NCBI GenBank assembly: GCA_903932865.1
Contig: CAIZHQ010000015.1
Span: forward strand, 124,001 to 188,000
Source of the DNA: an uncultured Burkholderiales bacterium
GTDB lineage: Bacteria > Pseudomonadota > Gammaproteobacteria > Burkholderiales > Burkholderiaceae_C
Direction of reading: 5' to 3'
DNA: 64,000 nt
The notes under the pieces were generated by a model, which searched no databases, was not told the origin of the DNA, and saw only the letters and a program-made list of their open reading frames with translations. Within the stretch, counting starts at the first letter, position 1; each line of letters starts with the position of its first letter. The translations under genes were made by a program, and so were the position numbers. This document shows, one piece after another, positions 39,692-50,406 of this stretch.

Positions 39692-39802
39692 ATGAGTGAC
39701 ACGGGCCCTTGGGCCTGTGCCACGCACTCGATCAAAGGGATTGAGGCTCACAAAAGCTTCAATCCCTTTTTTATTTTGTCATCTACGAAATTCACATCAT
39801 GA
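39692..39802 (+). CDS. Possible 36-codon leader ORF upstream of pheS
   Basis: An ATG at 39692 opens a 36-codon frame ([13 protein letters not shown]...) whose TGA overlaps the pheS ATG as ATGA. It contains four Phe codons, two consecutive ones (TTT TTT) lying in the terminator's T-run. E. coli has a Phe-rich leader peptide (PheM) at the same place. Here the ribosome-binding site is weak and the Phe codons lie after, not before, the hairpin, so chance is possible. Treat it as speculative. Confidence 0.2.
   Translation: MSDTGPWACATHSIKGIEAHKSFNPFFILSSTKFTS
39734..39774 (+). terminator. Strong terminator/attenuator between rplT and pheS
   Basis: AAAGGGATTGA (39734-39744) pairs perfectly with TCAATCCCTTT, extended inward by GCT / AGC, and is followed by a T-run. 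Only 25 bp separate it from the pheS ATG, so there is no room for a pheST promoter after it. Either pheST is read through it (attenuation) or a promoter lies upstream of it. An additional hairpin (CACGGGCCC / GGGCCTGTG) precedes it at about 39699-39718. Confidence 0.85.
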
Positions 39803-40836
39803 ACGAGCTGGACACCCTGGTTGAATCCGCCCGCCAGAGTTTTGCACAGGCACTGACACCTGCTGACCTCGAAAACGCCAAAGCCCAGTTTCTGGGCAAA
39901 TCCGGTCGTATCACCGAGCTGATGAAGGGCATGGCCGCACTGAGCGTGGAAGACAAAAAAACCCGAGGCGCCGCCATCAACCTCGCCAAGCAGGCGATCG
40001 AGGCCGAGCTCAACGCGCAACGCCAGGCGCTGGCCGATGCCGAGTTGCAAGCACAACTCAAAGCCGAGGCGCTGGACGTGACGTTGCCCGGCCGCAGTGC
40101 CAATGTGGGTGGCTTGCATCCCGTCTCGCTCACGCTGGAGCGTGTCGAAAACATTTTTGGCTCCATGGGTTTCGAAGTGGCCCAAGGCCCCGAGATCGAA
40201 ACCGACTGGTTCAACTTCACAGCGCTCAACACGCCCGAAGACCACCCAGCCCGCTCTATGCACGACACCTTCTATGTGGAAGGCGGTCATTTGCTGCGCA
40301 CGCACACGAGCCCCATGCAGATCCGTCATGCAGTGCAACACGTTAAACGCTACAAAAACCAACTCGACGCGGGTCAAGGGATGCCCGAAATCCGCGTCAT
40401 TGCCCCAGGCCGCACCTACCGTGTGGACAGCGATGCCACCCATTCGCCCATGTTTCACCAGTGCGAAGGCCTGTGGATTGGCGAAAATGTGAGCTTCAAG
40501 GACCTGAAAGTGGTGGTCACCGATTTTTGCCGCACCTTCTTTGAACGCGATGACTTGGTGCTGCGCTTTCGGCCCAGTTTTTTCCCTTTCACCGAACCCA
40601 GCGCCGAGATCGACATCCAGTTCCCGAGCGGTCCACTGGCAGGTCGCTGGCTCGAGGTGGGAGGCTCCGGGCAGGTGCACCCGAACGTGGTGCGCAACAT
40701 GGGTCTCGACCCCGAGCACTTCATTGGTTTTGCCTTTGGCATGGGCATGGACCGTTTCACCATGCTGCGCTACGGCGTGAACGATTTGCGCTTGTTCTTT
40801 GACGGAGATGTGCGCTTCCTGAGTCAGTTCCAGTAA
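39799..40836 (+). CDS. pheS: Phenylalanyl-tRNA synthetase alpha subunit
   Basis: Catalytic subunit of the (alpha-beta)2 enzyme, 345 residues. The N-terminal coiled coil is followed by the class II core: [20 protein letters not shown] near residue 110, motif 2 region [16 protein letters not shown] near 215, [17 protein letters not shown] and motif 3 [17 protein letters not shown] near 315. It lies between the terminator-like hairpin and pheT. Confidence 0.97.
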   Translation: MNELDTLVESARQSFAQALTPADLENAKAQFLGKSGRITELMKGMAALSVEDKKTRGAAINLAKQAIEAELNAQRQALADAELQAQLKAEALDVTLPGRSANVGGLHPVSLTLERVENIFGSMGFEVAQGPEIETDWFNFTALNTPEDHPARSMHDTFYVEGGHLLRTHTSPMQIRHAVQHVKRYKNQLDAGQGMPEIRVIAPGRTYRVDSDATHSPMFHQCEGLWIGENVSFKDLKVVVTDFCRTFFERDDLVLRFRPSFFPFTEPSAEIDIQFPSGPLAGRWLEVGGSGQVHPNVVRNMGLDPEHFIGFAFGMGMDRFTMLRYGVNDLRLFFDGDVRFLSQFQ

Positions 40837-40870
40837 TTCCCTCCCAAGTCCGATAAACGAGACAAGAGTC

Positions 40871-43300
40871 ATGCAATTTCCCGAATCTTGGTTGCGCGAG
40901 TTCTGCAACCCTTCCCTGACCACCCAGCAATTGGCCGACACGCTGACCATGGCTGGCCTTGAAGTCGAAGAGCTCGAGCCCGTGGCACCGCCATTCACCC
41001 ACATTGTGGTCGGTGAGATCAAGGATGCTGTGCAACACCCCAATGCCGACCGCTTGCGCGTTTGCCAGGTCGATGTGGGGCAGGGCGCTTTGTTGAACAT
41101 CGTTTGCGGCGCGCCCAATGCCCGCGTGGGCATTCGCGTGCCTTGCGCCATGGTGGGCGCTGAATTGCCCCCCGGCGAAGACGGCAAGCCTTTCGTCATC
41201 AAGGTCGGCAAATTGCGTGGTGTCGAGAGCCAAGGCATGTTGTGCTCGGCCAAGGAGTTGCAGATTGCCGATGACCACGGCGGCCTTCTGGAGTTGCCCT
41301 CAGACGCCCCTTTGGGTCAGGACATTCGCCAGTATTTGAATCTGGACGACACCTTGCTGACGCTCAAGCTCACGCCCAATTTGGCGCATTGTTTGAGCGT
41401 GTATGGCATCGCGCGTGAAGTGTCGGCCCTGACCGGTGCGCCACTCAAGACGCCATCGTTTCCGGTTGTGGCCACCCATGTCAGCGACAAGCTGGACGTG
41501 AATGTCCAGTCACCCGACCTGTGCGGCCGCTTCAGCGGTCGTGTGGTCAAGGGCGTCAACACCCAGGCCCACACCCCGCAGTGGATGGTGGATCGTCTCG
41601 CCCGTTGCGGCCAGCGCAGCGTGAGCCCGTTGGTGGACATCTCCAACTACGTGATGTTCGAGTTCGGTCGCCCTTCGCACATTTTTGACCTCGACAAAAT
41701 CCACGGTGGCCTGCAAGTGCGTTGGGGCCAGCCCGGCGAAACGCTCAAATTGCTCAACGGCAACACCGTGACTGTGGACGACAAGGTCGGCGTGATCGCC
41801 GACGACAGCCAAGTCGAGTCGCTGGCCGGCATCATGGGTGGCGACGCCACCGCCGTGTCCAACGACACGCAAAACATTTACATCGAAGCCGCTTTCTGGT
41901 GGCCCACATCGATTGCCGGCCGTTCTCGCCGTTTCAACTTCTCGACCGATGCGGGTCACCGCTTTGAGCGTGGCGTGGACCCGCAGATGACGGTTGAGCA
42001 CATCGAGCGCATCACCCAATTGGTGCTGGACATTTGCGGCACGTCCGAGACGAAGGTCGGCCCCATCGATGACCAGACCCTGAACGTGCCAGCGATCAAG
42101 CCCGTCACACTGCGAGTGGCCCGTGCGGTCAAGGTGATTGGCATGCCGCTCACACAACAACAGTGCGCAGACGCCTTGCGCGGTCTGGGTCTGCAAGTGG
42201 CTGAAGGCGAGGGCACCGTCACCGTGACGCCGCCCAGCTTCCGGTTTGATTTGCAGATCGAAGAAGACCTGATCGAGGAAGTGGCCCGCATGGTGGGCTA
42301 TAACAACCTGCCCACGAACCCGCCGCTCGCCCCCATCACCGCCAAGGTGCGGCCAGAGACAGAGCGCAGTCCATCGGCTGTGCGCCGCGCCATTGCCGCA
42401 TTGGGTTACCAGGAAACCATCAACTACAGCTTTGTCGAAGAAAGCTGGGAGCGTGGTCTGGCGGGCAACGCCGACCCGGTACGCCTGCTCAACCCGATCG
42501 CCAGCCAGATGAGCGTGATGCGCTCGAGTCTGATTGGTTCGCTGCTACAGGTGGTCAAGTTCAACGCCGACAGAAAGGCCGATCGCGTGCGTGTGTTCGA
42601 ACTGGGGCGCGTGTTTTGGCGCAATGCCGCCGTGCAAAGTAACGACACCACAGTGGAAGGTTTCGACCAGCCCGTGAAGGTTTCAGGCATGGCCTGGGGC
42701 CCGCTAGAGCCGCTGAACTGGACCGGCAAGTCGCGTTTGGTCGATTTTTTTGATGTCAAAGCCGACGTTGAACGTTTGCTGGCCCCGGCCCAGGCAGATT
42801 TCGTGGCCACCGAACACCCCGCCTTGCACCCCGGCCGCTCGGCCCAAGTGCTGCTGCATGGCGTTGTGATCGGTCATGTGGGTGAATTGCACCCCCGCTG
42901 GCGACAGGCTTGGGACTTGCCGCATGCGCCAGTTGTGTTCGAGCTGGACCTGGATGCGGTCACCCAGCGCAGCGTGCCCGTGGCCCAGCCCGTGGCCAAG
43001 TTGCAAGCGGTGGAGCGTGACATCGCAGTGATCGTGCGCGAACAGGTCACGCACGCCCAGATGATGCAGGCCATCCACAGCGCCCCGACCCAGGGTTTGC
43101 TGCGTCATGCGGTGTTGTTCGATGTCTATCGTCCCAAGGCCGAAGCCGCTGGCGGTTTGGCGGTGGGTGAGAAAAGCCTGGCGGTGCGTTTGAGCTTGCA
43201 TAGTGACGAGGCCACATTGACCGATGCCCAGATCGAAGCCACCATGGGTGCCGTCATGGCCAGCCTGTCAGAGCGAGTTTCTGCGCGTTTGCGTAGCTGA
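40871..43300 (+). CDS. pheT: Phenylalanyl-tRNA synthetase beta subunit
   Basis: The 809-residue partner of PheS carrying tRNA-binding and editing functions. The N-terminus MQFPESWLREFCNP is followed by the EMAP/OB tRNA-binding region (HPNADRLRVCQVDVG), the B3/B4 editing domain (CGRFSGRVVKGV, SNYVMFEFGRPSHIFDLDKI), B5 and the catalytic-like core (GYQETINYSFVEE). The C-terminal FDX-ACB anticodon domain (FDVYRPKAEAAGGLAVGEKS) completes it. ihfA starts 9 bp after its stop. Confidence 0.97.
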   Translation: MQFPESWLREFCNPSLTTQQLADTLTMAGLEVEELEPVAPPFTHIVVGEIKDAVQHPNADRLRVCQVDVGQGALLNIVCGAPNARVGIRVPCAMVGAELPPGEDGKPFVIKVGKLRGVESQGMLCSAKELQIADDHGGLLELPSDAPLGQDIRQYLNLDDTLLTLKLTPNLAHCLSVYGIAREVSALTGAPLKTPSFPVVATHVSDKLDVNVQSPDLCGRFSGRVVKGVNTQAHTPQWMVDRLARCGQRSVSPLVDISNYVMFEFGRPSHIFDLDKIHGGLQVRWGQPGETLKLLNGNTVTVDDKVGVIADDSQVESLAGIMGGDATAVSNDTQNIYIEAAFWWPTSIAGRSRRFNFSTDAGHRFERGVDPQMTVEHIERITQLVLDICGTSETKVGPIDDQTLNVPAIKPVTLRVARAVKVIGMPLTQQQCADALRGLGLQVAEGEGTVTVTPPSFRFDLQIEEDLIEEVARMVGYNNLPTNPPLAPITAKVRPETERSPSAVRRAIAALGYQETINYSFVEESWERGLAGNADPVRLLNPIASQMSVMRSSLIGSLLQVVKFNADRKADRVRVFELGRVFWRNAAVQSNDTTVEGFDQPVKVSGMAWGPLEPLNWTGKSRLVDFFDVKADVERLLAPAQADFVATEHPALHPGRSAQVLLHGVVIGHVGELHPRWRQAWDLPHAPVVFELDLDAVTQRSVPVAQPVAKLQAVERDIAVIVREQVTHAQMMQAIHSAPTQGLLRHAVLFDVYRPKAEAAGGLAVGEKSLAVRLSLHSDEATLTDAQIEATMGAVMASLSERVSARLRS

Positions 43301-43309
43301 GAGCGTGCC

Positions 43310-43660
43310 ATGCAAATCAGTTTTGAATCCCTGGAAACCCCGGCCCTGACCAAGGCGCATCTGGCCGATTTGCTGTTCGAGCAGATCGGCTTGAACAAGC
43401 GAGAGTCCAAGGACATGGTCGATGCGTTCTTTGACCTGATGGTGGACAGCCTGATTGCGGGTGACGATGTGAAGATCTCTGGCTTTGGTAATTTCCAGAT
43501 CCGCACCAAGGCCGCGCGTCCCGGTCGCAACCCGCGCACTGGAGAGTTGATCCCTATTGATGCACGTCGTGTCGCGACCTTCCATGCCAGCCATAAACTC
43601 AAGGCCTTGATCCAGGGCGATGCCGTTGACGACGAGGGTGTGGAGACGGTGGGCCGCTGA
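43310..43660 (+). CDS. ihfA: Integration host factor alpha subunit
   Basis: HU-family DNA-bending protein, heterodimer partner of IhfB. The 116-residue product carries the signature [20 protein letters not shown] followed by [13 protein letters not shown] near residues 50-84. It is about 17 residues longer than the E. coli protein, with extra residues at both ends. It closes the pheST operon as in E. coli. DUF1840 follows after a short gap. Confidence 0.95.
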   Translation: MQISFESLETPALTKAHLADLLFEQIGLNKRESKDMVDAFFDLMVDSLIAGDDVKISGFGNFQIRTKAARPGRNPRTGELIPIDARRVATFHASHKLKALIQGDAVDDEGVETVGR

Positions 43661-43682
43661 ATCATTCCTGACTGGAGTGCCC

Positions 43683-44030
43683 ATGTTGTTCAAGTTCAAA
43701 TCTCAAGCCACCAGCGATCTCATCATGCTGGAGGACGATGGTCGCAGGCTGTTGAAAATCATGTTGGGACACGACCCTGATAAAGGCATCATTTTGGTGA
43801 AGGATCTGCCCGTGGCCATTGCCAAGCTGGAATCGGCTGTTGCCCAGGATGAAGCGGCTCGTTTGCAGCGGAGCCAGGACGCGCAAAGAGCTTTGGCGCC
43901 AACAGAAAGCCTGCAACACACCTATGGAGAGCCCCCGAACCCGGTGCGGCTTGCGCAACGGGCGAGCCCCATGCTCAAGATGCTCAAACACTGCGCAGCT
44001 GACTCAGCCGACATGGTCTGGGGCGTTTGA
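43683..44030 (+). CDS. DUF1840 family protein
   Basis: A 115-residue small protein of unknown function, typical of betaproteobacteria. It starts MLFKFKSQATSDLIMLEDDGR and contains GHDPDKGIILVKDLPVAIAKLE and the C-terminal SPMLKMLKHCAADSADMVWG. The frame opens at 43620 inside ihfA, but ATG 43683 matches the family. It is 22 bp downstream of ihfA and convergent with the DUF192 gene (3-bp gap). Confidence 0.85.
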   Translation: MLFKFKSQATSDLIMLEDDGRRLLKIMLGHDPDKGIILVKDLPVAIAKLESAVAQDEAARLQRSQDAQRALAPTESLQHTYGEPPNPVRLAQRASPMLKMLKHCAADSADMVWGV

Positions 44031-44033
44031 CCC

Positions 44034-44558
44034 TCAAGTTGGTCGCTTGTTGAACACGGTGCCACCGAGTTTGGCGCCGGGTTTGATTTGCCGCTTGACA
44101 AACCAGCCTTGGTTCATTTCCAGTACAAAGCGCACGGGTTTGCTGGAGCAGTGCGAGTCATCGCTTTGCGGCTGCATGTCTGCCAAGTTGACGATGGTGC
44201 CATCGTCCTCGACAAAAGCTGCGGTCAAAGGAATCAGGGTGTTGCGCATCCAAAAGCACTGGGTGGTCGCCTGTTCAAATACGAAAAGCATGCCCTCGTG
44301 AACCGGCATGTCTTTGCGCCACATCAGTCCGATCTGGCGTTGCTCAGGGGTTTGGGCCAATTGCACATCCAAGCGGTGCATACCGGCCGTCAGCTGCGTG
44401 CGGGCCAGGCCCAATTGTGGTCCGGGGTTTGTTTGGGCTGATGCCAGTGAACCGGCCATCAGCAGGCTGCAGCCGATCCAGAACTCAATGCTGAGCTTGA
44501 AAAGATCGCGTGCAATGTTGCAAAAAGAGCGATAAGTTGTGAGGACGAGGGCATTCAT
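44034..44558 (-). CDS. DUF192 family secreted protein
   Basis: A 174-residue protein with an N-terminal hydrophobic signal segment (FWIGCSLLMAGSLASAQ) and a DUF192 domain: LDVQLAQTPEQRQIGLMWRK near residue 75, GMLFVFEQATTQCFWMRNT near 98 and IPLTAAFVEDDGTIVNL. The family is small, beta-rich and of unknown role. ATG 44558 is chosen because it places the signal peptide at the N-terminus; an upstream in-frame start at 44633 is less likely. Confidence 0.85.
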   Translation of the reverse strand: MNALVLTTYRSFCNIARDLFKLSIEFWIGCSLLMAGSLASAQTNPGPQLGLARTQLTAGMHRLDVQLAQTPEQRQIGLMWRKDMPVHEGMLFVFEQATTQCFWMRNTLIPLTAAFVEDDGTIVNLADMQPQSDDSHCSSKPVRFVLEMNQGWFVKRQIKPGAKLGGTVFNKRPT

Positions 44559-44758
44559 GGTTGTGGGCAAGAAAGCTGTAAGGCCCAAGCATAACCCCTG
44601 GCCAGCGTGGCGCTGAGCAGGAGGCTGGCACAACCGGTGAATAAGCCCGCGCAGATGTCAGCTCCAGCGTCCCCCGAACGCTGCAACAGCAAGGGGCAGA
44701 CAGGCCTGCACACCAAACTTCAAGGCCCAAAGCTTCAAAGGTTCCGCTTTTCAGAGCG

Positions 44759-45064
44759 TCAAGGGGTGTGGTTACTGGAAATTTGGCCTTGCGCGTCGTC
44801 GGGGTTGCCATGGCTTGCCAATGGGCTGCCTGCTGGGCTCTCAGCAGTCGTCAGGGCATGTGAGGTGGCCTGGATGTTCGCGGCCATCAGGCCCTTGGCG
44901 CCCTGGATCAGCTCGAAATCGACGCGTTGGCCTTCCTTGAGGCTTTTGAAGCCCTCCATCTGGATCGCCGAGAAATGGGCAAAGGCGTCAGCGCCGCCGC
45001 CGTCGGGTTGAATGAAACCAAAACCTTTGGCATCGTTGAACCATTTGACCGTACCACTGGGCAT
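44759..45064 (-). CDS. Cold-shock domain protein with C-terminal extension
   Basis: A 101-residue protein. Residues 1-67 are a cold-shock domain with RNP1 KGFGFIQ near residue 13 and RNP2-like DAFAHFSAI near residue 26, binding RNA or single-strand DNA. Residues 68-101 are a polar, low-complexity tail ([16 protein letters not shown]...) absent from standard ~67-residue CspA proteins. It is divergent from clpS across 160 bp. The ~200 bp downstream, before DUF192, contains no recognisable gene. Confidence 0.9.
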   Translation of the reverse strand: MPSGTVKWFNDAKGFGFIQPDGGGADAFAHFSAIQMEGFKSLKEGQRVDFELIQGAKGLMAANIQATSHALTTAESPAGSPLASHGNPDDAQGQISSNHTP

Positions 45065-45224
45065 ACGACGTCTCCGTATTTTTTGTCAGACGGATCAGTT
45101 TGAGTAATTCAAGGCGAATTTGTCAATGTAAGGTTTTCCCGGGGTGAAGCATTTGTGCTTCAGATAGCCAAGACTTTTCAAGCCCCGTGCTCAAAGGGCT
45201 TGAAAGCATCGATAGAATGATTTC

Positions 45225-45584
45225 ATGGCAACGAAAAAACCCTCCAATCCCACGCTGCCGAATGTGACCCCGCGTGCGCCCGATGGCGGCGATGCCGTGG
45301 TCCTCGAAAGACGTGCTCAGAAAATAGAACCGCCCCAGATGTACCAAGTGGCGATGCTCAACGACGACTTCACCCCGATGGAATTTGTGGTGATGGTGAT
45401 CCAGGAGTTTTTCAGCAAAGACCGTGAAGCGGCCACCCAAATCATGCTCAAAATCCATTTGGATGGCAAAGGCGTTTGCGGTGTTTACTCGCGCGACGTG
45501 GCCGCTACCAAGGTCGATCAGGTTCTGGACGCAGCCAAACAGGCCGGTCACCCGCTGCAATGTGTCAGTGAACCCATTGAATAA
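45225..45584 (+). CDS. clpS: ClpA adaptor protein ClpS
   Basis: N-degron adaptor that delivers substrates to ClpAP. The 119-residue protein has a variable N-terminal tail and the conserved core [19 protein letters not shown] (N-degron pocket), [20 protein letters not shown] and a C-terminal CVSEPIE. It lies 60 bp upstream of clpA, its partner. Confidence 0.96.
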   Translation: MATKKPSNPTLPNVTPRAPDGGDAVVLERRAQKIEPPQMYQVAMLNDDFTPMEFVVMVIQEFFSKDREAATQIMLKIHLDGKGVCGVYSRDVAATKVDQVLDAAKQAGHPLQCVSEPIE

Positions 45585-45644
45585 GTCGGTATGCCCCCCA
45601 CCTCCCATTCATCTCATTTACTCAGCAAGGCATAAGGAAATCAC

Positions 45645-47978
45645 ATGATTGCCCAAGAATTGGAAGTCAGCTTGCACATGGCCTTTGTTGAAGCCCGTCA
45701 ACAGCGCCACGAATTCATCACCGTTGAGCACTTGCTCCTGGCCCTGTTGGACAACCCCAGCGCGGCCGAAGTGCTGCGGGCATGTGCGGCCAATATCGAT
45801 GATTTGCGCAAAGCCTTGAGCAATTTCATCAAGGACAACACGCCGCAGGTCGCCGGTACGGAGGAGGTGGACACACAGCCCACCTTGGGGTTTCAACGCG
45901 TGATTCAGCGCGCCATCATGCATGTGCAGTCCACAGGCAACGGCAAAAAAGAGGTCACGGGCGCCAACGTGCTGGTGGCAATTTTTGGCGAAAAAGACTC
46001 ACACGCCGTGTATTACTTGCACCAGCAGGGCATCACGCGTTTGGACGTGGTCAATTTCATTGCCCATGGCATTCGCAAGACCGATCCGCCCGAGGCGGCA
46101 AAGTCCGATGCGCCTGCGAGCTCCGAAACCGAAGAGGCCAGCGGTGGTGAACGCAACGAAAAAGCCTCGCCGCTGGAGCAATACACCAACAACCTGAATC
46201 AGGCCGCCAAAGAAGGCAAAATCGACCCCCTGATTGGCCGTGAATACGAAGTCGAGCGCACGATCCAAATTTTGTGCCGCCGACGCAAAAACAACCCGCT
46301 GCTGGTGGGTGAAGCCGGTGTAGGCAAGACGGCGATTGCCGAAGGCCTGGCCTGGCGCATCACGCAGGGCACCGTGCCTGACATCCTGGCTGAAGCCACG
46401 GTGTATTCGCTCGACATGGGTGCACTGCTGGCGGGCACCAAGTACCGCGGTGACTTTGAACAGCGCCTCAAAGGTGTGCTCAAGTCACTCAAGGACAAGC
46501 CCAACGGCATTTTGTTCATTGATGAAATCCACACTTTGATCGGGGCGGGTGCGGCCTCGGGCGGTACGCTCGACGCGTCCAACCTCCTGAAGCCGGCCCT
46601 GTCCAGTGGTCAGCTCAAATGCATCGGTGCGACCACCTTCACCGAATACCGAGGCATCTTTGAAAAAGACGCAGCCTTGTCGCGCCGCTTCCAGAAAGTC
46701 GACGTGGTCGAGCCCACGGTGTCCGAGACGGTGGACATCCTCAAAGGCCTCAAGAGCCGTTTTGAAGACCACCACAGCGTGAAATACACCATCGCCGCCT
46801 TGCAGGCTGCTGCCGAGTTGTCGGCCAAGTTCATCAACGACCGCCAGTTGCCCGACAAGGCGATTGACGTGATCGACGAAGCCGGAGCCGCCCAACGCAT
46901 CCAGGTCCCATCCAAACGCAAGAAGACGATTGGCAAGACCGAAATCGAGGACATCGTCGCCAAGATCGCCCGCATACCGCCGGCCAACGTGTCCAACGAC
47001 GACCGCAGCAAACTGCAGACCATCGAGCGCGACCTCAAATCGGTGGTGTTCGGCCAGGACAAAGCCATCGAAGTGTTGGCCTCTGCAGTCAAAATGGCCC
47101 GCTCTGGCCTGGGCAAGACCGACAAGCCGATTGGCTCTTTCTTGTTTTCTGGTCCTACAGGTGTGGGCAAGACCGAGGCGGCCAAGCAACTGGCCTACAT
47201 CATGGGCATTGAGCTGATCCGCTTTGACATGTCCGAGTACATGGAGCGCCATGCCGTGAGCCGCCTGATCGGCGCCCCCCCCGGCTATGTGGGCTTTGAC
47301 CAGGGCGGCCTGTTGACCGAAGCCGTGACCAAAAAGCCTCATTGCGTACTTTTGCTCGACGAGATCGAAAAAGCCCACCCGGACATCTTCAACGTGCTGC
47401 TGCAGGTCATGGACCATGGCACATTGACCGACAACAACGGGCGCAAGGCCGACTTCCGCAATGTGATCATCATCATGACCACCAACGCGGGGGCCGAGAC
47501 CATGAACAAGGCCACCATCGGTTTCACCAATCCGAGAGCGGCCGGGGATGAAATGGGCGACATCAAGCGACTGTTCACCCCCGAGTTCCGCAACCGTTTG
47601 GATGCAATGGTCAGCTTCAAGCCCTTGGACGCGCAGATCATCCTGCGCGTGGTGGACAAGTTCTTGCTGCAACTGGAAACCCAGTTGGGCGAGAAAAAGG
47701 TGGAAGTTACCTTCACCGACGCCTTGCGCAAGTTTTTGGGCAAGAAGGGCTTTGATCCGCTGATGGGCGCTCGGCCTATGCAGCGCCTGATCCAGGACAC
47801 GATCCGCAAGGCCTTGGCCGACGAGTTGCTGTTTGGGCGTCTGACCGAGGGTGGTCGCCTGACGGTGGACATTGACGACAAGGACGAGGTGTTGCTGGAC
47901 ATTACCCCCAACCCGAAAAAGGAAAGTCGCGCGTCGCGTTCGGAGCCTGCCGAGCCAGAGGAAGCGACCGCGGATTAA
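45645..47978 (+). CDS. clpA: ATP-dependent Clp protease ATP-binding subunit ClpA
   Basis: AAA+ unfoldase feeding ClpP. The 777-residue protein has the N-domain [23 protein letters not shown]1 with [13 protein letters not shown] near residue 222 and NBD2 with [13 protein letters not shown] near residue 505. The ClpP-binding loop region (TIGFTNPRA, with an IGF core) is near residue 625. No long middle domain is present, which distinguishes it from ClpB at 22176. A strong terminator follows. Confidence 0.97.
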   Translation: MIAQELEVSLHMAFVEARQQRHEFITVEHLLLALLDNPSAAEVLRACAANIDDLRKALSNFIKDNTPQVAGTEEVDTQPTLGFQRVIQRAIMHVQSTGNGKKEVTGANVLVAIFGEKDSHAVYYLHQQGITRLDVVNFIAHGIRKTDPPEAAKSDAPASSETEEASGGERNEKASPLEQYTNNLNQAAKEGKIDPLIGREYEVERTIQILCRRRKNNPLLVGEAGVGKTAIAEGLAWRITQGTVPDILAEATVYSLDMGALLAGTKYRGDFEQRLKGVLKSLKDKPNGILFIDEIHTLIGAGAASGGTLDASNLLKPALSSGQLKCIGATTFTEYRGIFEKDAALSRRFQKVDVVEPTVSETVDILKGLKSRFEDHHSVKYTIAALQAAAELSAKFINDRQLPDKAIDVIDEAGAAQRIQVPSKRKKTIGKTEIEDIVAKIARIPPANVSNDDRSKLQTIERDLKSVVFGQDKAIEVLASAVKMARSGLGKTDKPIGSFLFSGPTGVGKTEAAKQLAYIMGIELIRFDMSEYMERHAVSRLIGAPPGYVGFDQGGLLTEAVTKKPHCVLLLDEIEKAHPDIFNVLLQVMDHGTLTDNNGRKADFRNVIIIMTTNAGAETMNKATIGFTNPRAAGDEMGDIKRLFTPEFRNRLDAMVSFKPLDAQIILRVVDKFLLQLETQLGEKKVEVTFTDALRKFLGKKGFDPLMGARPMQRLIQDTIRKALADELLFGRLTEGGRLTVDIDDKDEVLLDITPNPKKESRASRSEPAEPEEATAD

Positions 47979-48024
47979 CACCCGTGTCCGCTTCCTGATC
48001 CCTTTCCTGGGGCGGGATCATCCC

Positions 48025-48049
48025 AAAGGCCCTTCGGGGCCTTTTTTTT
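48025..48049 (+). terminator. Rho-independent terminator after clpA
   Basis: AAAGGCCC, loop TTCG, GGGCCTTT: a perfect 8-bp stem followed by T residues. It lies 46 bp after the clpA stop, before the convergent HerA-like gene. Confidence 0.92.
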
Positions 48050-48070
48050 ATCGAGGCTTTTGACTTGCCC

Positions 48071-49600
48071 TTACCTGCGTCGGCCACTTCCCAGTAAATT
48101 GCCCAGAACGCCGCGCACGATTTCCCTGCCAATGGCGGAGCCCACAGTGCGCACGGCACTTTTGACCACCAACTGCGCCACCCCGTCGCGTTGCCCTCCG
48201 CGTGGGCCTGAGCTGCCAAACAACATGTCAGACAGCCCACCCATCAGGCCACCGCCGGCGGGCTCTTCCGCCGTTGCGGTTTGCCCTGGCAAAGGGTTGT
48301 TGGTATTGGCTTGGCCAGATGCAGCGGCCTGGCTCTTGATTTTTTCGTAAGCCGATTCCCGGTCCTGGGCTTGTTCGTAAACCCCGGCCACCAAAGAGCC
48401 CTGAATCAGCGACTGGCGCTGAGCAGGTGTGATGGGGCCGAGTTGGCTGCCTGGCGGCAACACAAACACGCGTTCGGTCTCGCAGGGGCGGCCCTTGGCG
48501 TCCAGGAAACTCACCAGGGCTTCGCCCACGGCCAGCTCGGTGATGGCCGCCTCGATGTCCAGGCCTGTCTTGGGGCGCATGGTTTGTGCGGTCGATTTCA
48601 CGGCCTTTTGATCGCGCGGGGTGTACGCGCGCAGGGCGTGCTGCACCCGGTTGCCCAACTGGCCCAGCACGCTGTCGGGGATGTCCAGCGGGTTTTGCGT
48701 GACGAAGTACACCCCCACGCCCTTGGAGCGAACCAGGCGCACCACCAGTTCAATGCGCTCGACCAGCACCGCTGGCGCATCCTTGAAGAGCAAGTGCGCC
48801 TCGTCAAAAAAGAAGACCAACTTGGGTTTGACCGGATCGCCGATTTCGGGCAAGACCTCGAACAACTCCGAAAGCATCCACAGCAAGAAGGTGGCGTAAA
48901 GCCGCGGCGAATTCATCAGCTTGTCGGCCGCCAGGATGTTCACCACCCCCAGGCCTTGCGCGTCGGTCTGCATGAAGTCTTCGATGTTGAGCATGGGTTC
49001 GCCAAAGAACTGGTCGCCGCCCTGGGTCTCGATTTGCACCAAGCCACGCTGGATGGCGCCGATGCTGGCGGCGCTGATGTTGCCGTACTCGGTGGTGAAT
49101 TGCTTGGCGTTGTCCCCAACGTACTGCAGCATGGACCGCAGGTCTTTCATGTCCAGCAGCAGCAAGCCGTTGTCGTCGGCGATCTTGAACACCAGGTTCA
49201 GCACCCCGGCTTGCGTGTCGTTCAGGCCCAACATGCGGGTCAGCAACAAGGGGCCCATGTCCGATATGGTGGCGCGCACCGGGTGGCCTTGTTCGCCAAA
49301 CACGTCCCACAAAGTGGTGGGGCAGGCCAAGGGCGTCGGCAGAGATAGCCCCCGGTCTTTCAGAACAGCGGCCAGCTTGTCGCCGATCTTGCCCGCTTGG
49401 CTGACCCCGGTCAGATCGCCTTTGACGTCGGCCATGAAGACCGGCACACCCATCCGCGAAAAGTTTTCGGCCAGGGTTTGCAAGGTCACGGTTTTGCCGG
49501 TGCCGGTGGCCCCGGTGATCAAGCCGTGGCGGTTGGCCAGACCCGGCAGCAGGTGACACTGTGCTTGGGCATTTTGAGCAATCAACATGGGATCAGCCAT
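48071..49600 (-). CDS. HerA-like ATPase, DUF853 (YjgR) family
   Basis: A 509-residue P-loop ATPase of the HerA/FtsK class; the function is not firmly established. Walker A is [15 protein letters not shown] near residue 33, Walker B is [13 protein letters not shown] near residue 260, and [20 protein letters not shown] follows near residue 300. The last ~90 residues are Gly/Ala-rich ([20 protein letters not shown]), as in YjgR. It stands alone, convergent with clpA and divergent from yebC. Confidence 0.9.
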   Translation of the reverse strand: MADPMLIAQNAQAQCHLLPGLANRHGLITGATGTGKTVTLQTLAENFSRMGVPVFMADVKGDLTGVSQAGKIGDKLAAVLKDRGLSLPTPLACPTTLWDVFGEQGHPVRATISDMGPLLLTRMLGLNDTQAGVLNLVFKIADDNGLLLLDMKDLRSMLQYVGDNAKQFTTEYGNISAASIGAIQRGLVQIETQGGDQFFGEPMLNIEDFMQTDAQGLGVVNILAADKLMNSPRLYATFLLWMLSELFEVLPEIGDPVKPKLVFFFDEAHLLFKDAPAVLVERIELVVRLVRSKGVGVYFVTQNPLDIPDSVLGQLGNRVQHALRAYTPRDQKAVKSTAQTMRPKTGLDIEAAITELAVGEALVSFLDAKGRPCETERVFVLPPGSQLGPITPAQRQSLIQGSLVAGVYEQAQDRESAYEKIKSQAAASGQANTNNPLPGQTATAEEPAGGGLMGGLSDMLFGSSGPRGGQRDGVAQLVVKSAVRTVGSAIGREIVRGVLGNLLGSGRRR

Positions 49601-49671
49601 CGAAAATCTCCTCCCTGGAGTGAAAAGTAAAATCAGGCCTCTAGATTAAATCAACATTCAAGGAATATTCG

Positions 49672-50397
49672 ATGGCTGGCCACAGTAAATGGGCAAATAT
49701 TCAGCACCGCAAGGGGCGGCAAGACGAAAAGCGCCAACGCATCTGGACCCGCGTGGTACGCGAAATCATGGTCGCGGCCCGCACGGGCGGCGGTGACGTC
49801 AGCGCCAATCCCCGGCTGCGCCTGGCCATCGAGAAAGCCAAAGCGGCCAATATGCCGGCCGACACCATCAAGCGCAACGTGGACAAAGCCACCGGCAATC
49901 TGGAGGGGGTGAGTTACGAGGAAATCCGATACGAGGGCTACGGCATCGGCGGCGCGGCCATCATCGTGGACACCATGACCGACAACCGGGTGCGCACCGT
50001 GGCCGAAATGCGCCATGCGCTGAGCAAGCATGGCGGCAACTTAGGCACTGAGGGTTCGGTGGCGTTTCAGTTCAAGCATTGCGGCCAACTGATTTTTGCC
50101 CCTGGCACTTCGGAGGACCGGGTCATGGAAGTGGCGTTGGAAGCCGGTGCCGAAGATGTGCTCTCTGACGAAGAGGGTGCGATCGAGGTCTTGACCGCAC
50201 CTGCTGATTTTGAGGCCGTGAAAAACGCGCTGGAGGCCGCTGGACTGGTGGCCGAGATGTCCGAAGTCACTTGGCGTGCCGAAAATTCTGTGTCTTTGTT
50301 CGGTGATGAGGCCGCCAAAATGCAAAAGTTATTGGATATATTGGAAGACTTGGACGATGTACAAAATGTGTTCCACAACGCTGAATTTGCAGATTAA
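49672..50397 (+). CDS. YebC/PmpR family probable transcriptional regulator
   Basis: A 241-residue three-domain protein of the YebC/TACO1 family, variously linked to transcription regulation and to translation of difficult motifs. It begins [20 protein letters not shown] and contains [34 protein letters not shown] and [27 protein letters not shown] lies upstream of the ATG. purD follows 9 bp after the stop. Confidence 0.95.
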   Translation: MAGHSKWANIQHRKGRQDEKRQRIWTRVVREIMVAARTGGGDVSANPRLRLAIEKAKAANMPADTIKRNVDKATGNLEGVSYEEIRYEGYGIGGAAIIVDTMTDNRVRTVAEMRHALSKHGGNLGTEGSVAFQFKHCGQLIFAPGTSEDRVMEVALEAGAEDVLSDEEGAIEVLTAPADFEAVKNALEAAGLVAEMSEVTWRAENSVSLFGDEAAKMQKLLDILEDLDDVQNVFHNAEFAD

Positions 50398-50406
50398 GGA
50401 AGTTGG

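Noticed and set aside
44485..44811. Reverse-strand frame between DUF192 and the cold-shock gene
   Set aside because: Overlaps both neighbours and has no recognisable domain. I checked it as a possible displaced DUF1294 domain and saw no resemblance.
45199..45218. CTTGAAA before clpS as a sigma-32 promoter
   Set aside because: No -10 element at suitable spacing before the ATG.
46485..47981. Long frame antisense to clpA
   Set aside because: Same codon-bias artefact; no start signal or known motif.
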